Below, piece by piece: positions 14,971 to 16,865 of a stretch of DNA of 16,865 nucleotides. The notes below the pieces were generated by a model that saw only the letters and a program-made list of their open reading frames with translations, did not search any database and was not told the origin of the DNA. The stretch is from JAYQUR01 sp038133505 (GTDB lineage Bacteria > Pseudomonadota > Alphaproteobacteria > MPNO01 > UBA830), in contig JAYPTI010000064.1 of NCBI GenBank assembly GCA_038133505.1, positions 1-16,865 of the forward strand, written 5' to 3'. The translations under genes and the position numbers were made by a program. Positions within the stretch are counted from its first letter, which is position 1. Each line of letters opens with the position of its first letter.

Positions 14971-15993
14971 TTAATTTCCAGTAGACGACAGAAAATGCCT
15001 CAATTCCGCCATATTTGCCGGCAGATCGCTCTCGAAGACCAGCTTTTCGCCTGTTTCCGGGTGGATAAAGCCCAGAAGCCGGGCGTGCAGCGCCTGTCCC
15101 GGCAGGGCGGCGATGCGGTCGAGCGCGTCCGCGGACAATTTGCTCTTGCGGCCCCGGGTAGGGCCGCTGCCATAGACGGGATCGCCCATTACCGGGTGGC
15201 CGATATGCGCCATATGCACCCTGATCTGGTGGGTCCGGCCAGTGGCGAGGCGGCATTCGACCAGCGCCGCCGCATCGCCGAACGCCTCCAGCGTCCGGTA
15301 CAGCGTGAGCGCCGGTTTTCCGCCGGTCGTGCGCACCGCCATTTTCTTCCGGTTGCGAGGGCTGCGGCCGATGTTGCCCTCGATCTCGCCCGCCGACGGG
15401 CGCGGCACGCCCCAGAGCAGTGCCGAATAGGCGCGGTCGACGGCGCGCGACGAGAACTGGTCGGTGAGCGCTTCGTGCGCGGCCGCGGTCTTGGCGGCGA
15501 CCATCAGGCCGCTGGTGTCCTTGTCGAGGCGGTGAACGATGCCCGGGCGGCGTTCGCCGCCGATCCCGGTCAGGCTGTCGCCGCAATGGGCGATCAGCGC
15601 GTTGACCAGCGTGCCGGTCAGATTGCCGGGCGCCGGATGGACGACGAGGCCGACGGGCTTGTCGATCACGATCAGATGCGCGTCTTCGTAGACGATTTCG
15701 AGCGGGATCGCTTCTCCCTGCGGACGCGCCTCGGCTGGCTCCGGCACCGATACCCGGAACGTCTCGTGCGGTTTGACCCGGTAGGAGGGCTCGACTATCG
15801 TCGCGCCGCTTTCGGCAACGGAGACGCAGCCGTCCTCGATCAGCCGCTTGAGGAACGAGCGCGACCGTCCGTCGAACGCATCGGCAAGCACGCGGTCGAG
15901 CCGCTCTCCGGCCGCCTCTTCCGGCACGGAGACGTCGAGCGTCTCGGCGATCGCGGCGCCGGAAGTTTTGGTCGGGGGCGGGGTGACGGCCAT
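14971..15993 (-). CDS. rluD: Ribosomal large-subunit pseudouridine synthase, RluD-type
   Basis: 340 residues from the ATG at 15993; a GTG at 16008 would add MLACG, and neither has a clear ribosome binding site. An S4-like RNA-binding domain comes first (about 26-63, GERLDRVLADAF and SRSFLKRLIEDGCVSV), then the RluA-type catalytic domain with IDKPVGLVVHPAPGN and the active-site Asp in HRLDKDTSGL (Asp157 in this numbering), and RTHQIRVHMAHIGHPVMGDPVYG near the end. It isomerises uridines in helix 69 of 23S rRNA if it is the RluD orthologue; the assignment within the RluA/C/D superfamily rests on the S4 domain and the RpoH neighbour. It is divergent from the small membrane gene at 16069. Confidence 0.9.
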   Translation of the reverse strand: MAVTPPPTKTSGAAIAETLDVSVPEEAAGERLDRVLADAFDGRSRSFLKRLIEDGCVSVAESGATIVEPSYRVKPHETFRVSVPEPAEARPQGEAIPLEIVYEDAHLIVIDKPVGLVVHPAPGNLTGTLVNALIAHCGDSLTGIGGERRPGIVHRLDKDTSGLMVAAKTAAAHEALTDQFSSRAVDRAYSALLWGVPRPSAGEIEGNIGRSPRNRKKMAVRTTGGKPALTLYRTLEAFGDAAALVECRLATGRTHQIRVHMAHIGHPVMGDPVYGSGPTRGRKSKLSADALDRIAALPGQALHARLLGFIHPETGEKLVFESDLPANMAELRHFLSSTGN

Positions 15994-16068
15994 GCCGCAC
16001 GCTAGCACAATCGGACGCCCGCCGGAGCGCTAACCGGCACCGGGCGGCAGCGAAGGGAACGGAGACGG

Positions 16069-16353
16069 ATGCGCGCACTCAAGGCCCTTGTGATCGGGAT
16101 GGGCGTCCTCATCGTCGCCGGCATCGTCGTTCTGGTCTACGCCATCGTCGACAAGGCGGGCGCGCCCGAGACCGCGTCTTTCGCGCCCGCGGAAATCGTC
16201 ATTCCGAAGGGCGCCGCGGTGGCCGAAACCGCCCTCGGCGACGGGCGCATCGCGCTGCGCCTCAGGCTCGCCGACGGCAGCGGCCGGCTGATCCTGATCG
16301 ACGCCGCGACCGGGCGCGTCACCGGCACGATGGAGCTGAAAAAGCAGCCCTGA
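16069..16353 (+). CDS. Small single-pass membrane protein, DUF6476-like
   Basis: 94 residues with GGAG about 5 bases before the ATG. A membrane helix lies at about 5-28 (ALVIGMGVLIVAGIVVLVYA), then a short linker and a small predicted beta-rich domain with EIVIPKGAAVAETALGDGRIALRLRL, followed by a segment of the type LILIDAATGRVTGTMEL. The layout, size and place beside rluD recall DUF6476 proteins of Alphaproteobacteria, but this is from memory and unchecked. No function is known to me. The 75-bp gap to rluD is the shared divergent promoter region. Confidence 0.7.
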   Translation: MRALKALVIGMGVLIVAGIVVLVYAIVDKAGAPETASFAPAEIVIPKGAAVAETALGDGRIALRLRLADGSGRLILIDAATGRVTGTMELKKQP

Positions 16354-16395
16354 GCGGCACCGGAAACCGCGCGGAAATCCGCCCTGCCGCTACGC

Positions 16396-16424
16396 TTGCA
16401 ACGCGGTCCCGGATGCCCTACAAC
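16396..16424 (+). promoter_or_regulatory. Probable promoter of the tRNA-Glu gene
   Basis: TTGCAA (16396-16401) and TACAAC (16419-16424) are separated by exactly 17 bases, each matching four of six positions of the sigma-70-type consensus. Start of transcription would fall about 20 bases before the tRNA, a usual arrangement. Confidence 0.5.
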
Positions 16425-16450
16425 ACCACTCCTTCGCAGTCTTGCGCCAT

Positions 16451-16526
16451 GTCCCCTTCGTCTAGTGGCCTAGGACATCGCCCTCTCACGGCGAAAACAG
16501 GGGTTCGAGTCCCCTAGGGGATACCA
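16451..16526 (+). tRNA. tRNA-Glu (anticodon CTC)
   Basis: 76 bases including an encoded CCA. The acceptor arm pairs GTCCCCT with AGGGGAT (one G-T pair at the end), the anticodon arm pairs TCGCC with GGCGA around the loop CTCTCAC, giving anticodon CTC (reads GAG), and the T arm pairs AGGGG with CCCCT around TTCGAGT. The D arm has the usual GTCTAGTGGCCTAGGAC form. The gene is intact at the island edge. Confidence 0.95.
16500..16526 (+). other. Putative phage-type attachment site in the tRNA 3' end
   Basis: The 3' half of tRNA-Glu is directly followed by AT-richer DNA and a rightward integrase gene 143 bp away, the standard arrangement for tyrosine recombinases that integrate into tRNA genes. 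The exact core cannot be defined because the second copy lies outside the window. Confidence 0.45.
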
Positions 16527-16557
16527 CCTATTTTCAATAAAAATAAACCTCAGAAAA

Positions 16558-16577
16558 CTGCGGTTTCTACCCCGCAG
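16558..16577. repeat. Hairpin between the tRNA and the integrase gene
   Basis: CTGCGG (16558-16563) and CCGCAG (16572-16577) pair perfectly around TTTCTACC. It is 31 bases after the tRNA end and could stop tRNA transcription, but no strong T run follows. Confidence 0.4.
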
Positions 16578-16588
16578 CATTCTGTTGG

Positions 16589-16659
16589 TGTGGCACATTT
16601 GGCAGTCTTTGTGGCACAATCTGTGGCACAAGAATTATGGATCGGATTGCCATGCCACA
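16589..16659. repeat. Repeated TGTGGCACA sites, likely recombinase arm sites
   Basis: Exact copies of TGTGGCACA start at 16589, 16610 and 16622 (21 and 12 bases apart, close to whole helical turns), and an inverted 7-of-9 match (CATGCCACA) covers 16651-16659. They lie between the tRNA and the integrase gene, where arm-type integrase or excisionase sites occur. The role is inferred from place and spacing. Confidence 0.6.
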
Positions 16660-16669
16660 AGGCTGCGAC

Positions 16670-16865
16670 ATGCCTAAGGCTGATAGACGCTACCTCTACA
16701 GGAGGAATGGTAGTCCTACGTGGTGGATAAAATTTCGTGTACCCGGCACGAAGAAGATGGTTCGACGGTCACTCAAGACCACAGACCTGAGAGAAGCACA
16801 GGCTAGGCGAGACAAACTTCTAGTGCAGCGCAAGCAGCTGGTCGAGCAGGCCAGCTATACAACGC
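16670..16865 (+). CDS. Tyrosine-recombinase integrase, N-terminus only
   Basis: 65 residues from the ATG at 16670 to the window edge. AAGG seven bases upstream supports this start; ATGs at 16637 and 16652 are in frame but lack one. The sequence has a basic, aromatic N-terminus (RRYLYRRNGSPTWWIKFRVPG) followed by KTTDLREAQARRDKLL, the pattern of the N-terminal domain of phage and island integrases (DUF6538-like), which binds arm sites. The catalytic domain with its Arg, His and Tyr residues is outside the window. Codons such as AGG, AGA, CTA and ATA are frequent here but rare in the core genes, a sign of foreign origin. It reads away from the tRNA and belongs to an element extending to the right. 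Confidence 0.8.
   Translation, partial: MPKADRRYLYRRNGSPTWWIKFRVPGTKKMVRRSLKTTDLREAQARRDKLLVQRKQLVEQASYTT

Noticed and set aside
16637..16669. Earlier in-frame ATGs for the integrase at 16637 and 16652.
   Set aside because: No Shine-Dalgarno precedes them, and the extension would overlap the inverted arm-like site; the ATG at 16670 has AAGG at good spacing.

Overview
The window is GC-rich, densely packed bacterial DNA. Its gene content points to an alphaproteobacterium, probably near Rhodospirillales: a long-form SerC next to an ACT-domain SerA, a HisZ-PurA pair, an RluD-RpoH pair, an OmpR/EnvZ-type two-component pair and a DUF6476-like small protein. The lineage is inferred from gene content and order; no marker was searched.

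Layout. (1) 1-217, + strand: end of a CsaA/YgjH-type tRNA-binding protein, convergent with the next block. (2) 270-4878, - strand: transcribed leftwards, an SLC13-type permease carrying two in-frame amber codons, a glutathione S-transferase, an OmpR-like response regulator and an EnvZ-like histidine kinase. (3) 5000-10395, + strand: a structured leader resembling the serC RNA motif, then serC, serA, a GC hairpin, hisZ and purA, covering serine, histidine and purine biosynthesis. (4) 10540-13164, + strand: a pseudokinase-like gene with a C-terminal membrane anchor, cut near its start by an in-frame ochre codon, then a small two-hairpin membrane protein ending in a 13-bp tandem repeat. (5) 13206-15993, - strand: rluD, rpoH and a Crp/Fnr regulator with a one-base frameshift in its N-terminus. 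(6) 16069-16353, + strand: a small single-pass membrane protein. (7) 16451-16865: tRNA-Glu(CTC) followed by AT-richer DNA with repeated TGTGGCACA sites and the start of a tyrosine-recombinase integrase, the left edge of an integrated element that continues beyond the window.

Most of the content is conserved core genome. The points that stand out are the four gene-breaking lesions in three genes (two TAG, one TAA, one -1 frameshift) while all the core biosynthetic and sigma-factor genes are intact; the serC leader whose second hairpin covers the ribosome binding site; and the tRNA-Glu island edge. No CRISPR array, toxin-antitoxin pair or complete mobile element is visible, and I found no clearly new defence or biosynthetic system. 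The closest candidate for something undescribed is the pseudokinase plus membrane-protein pair.
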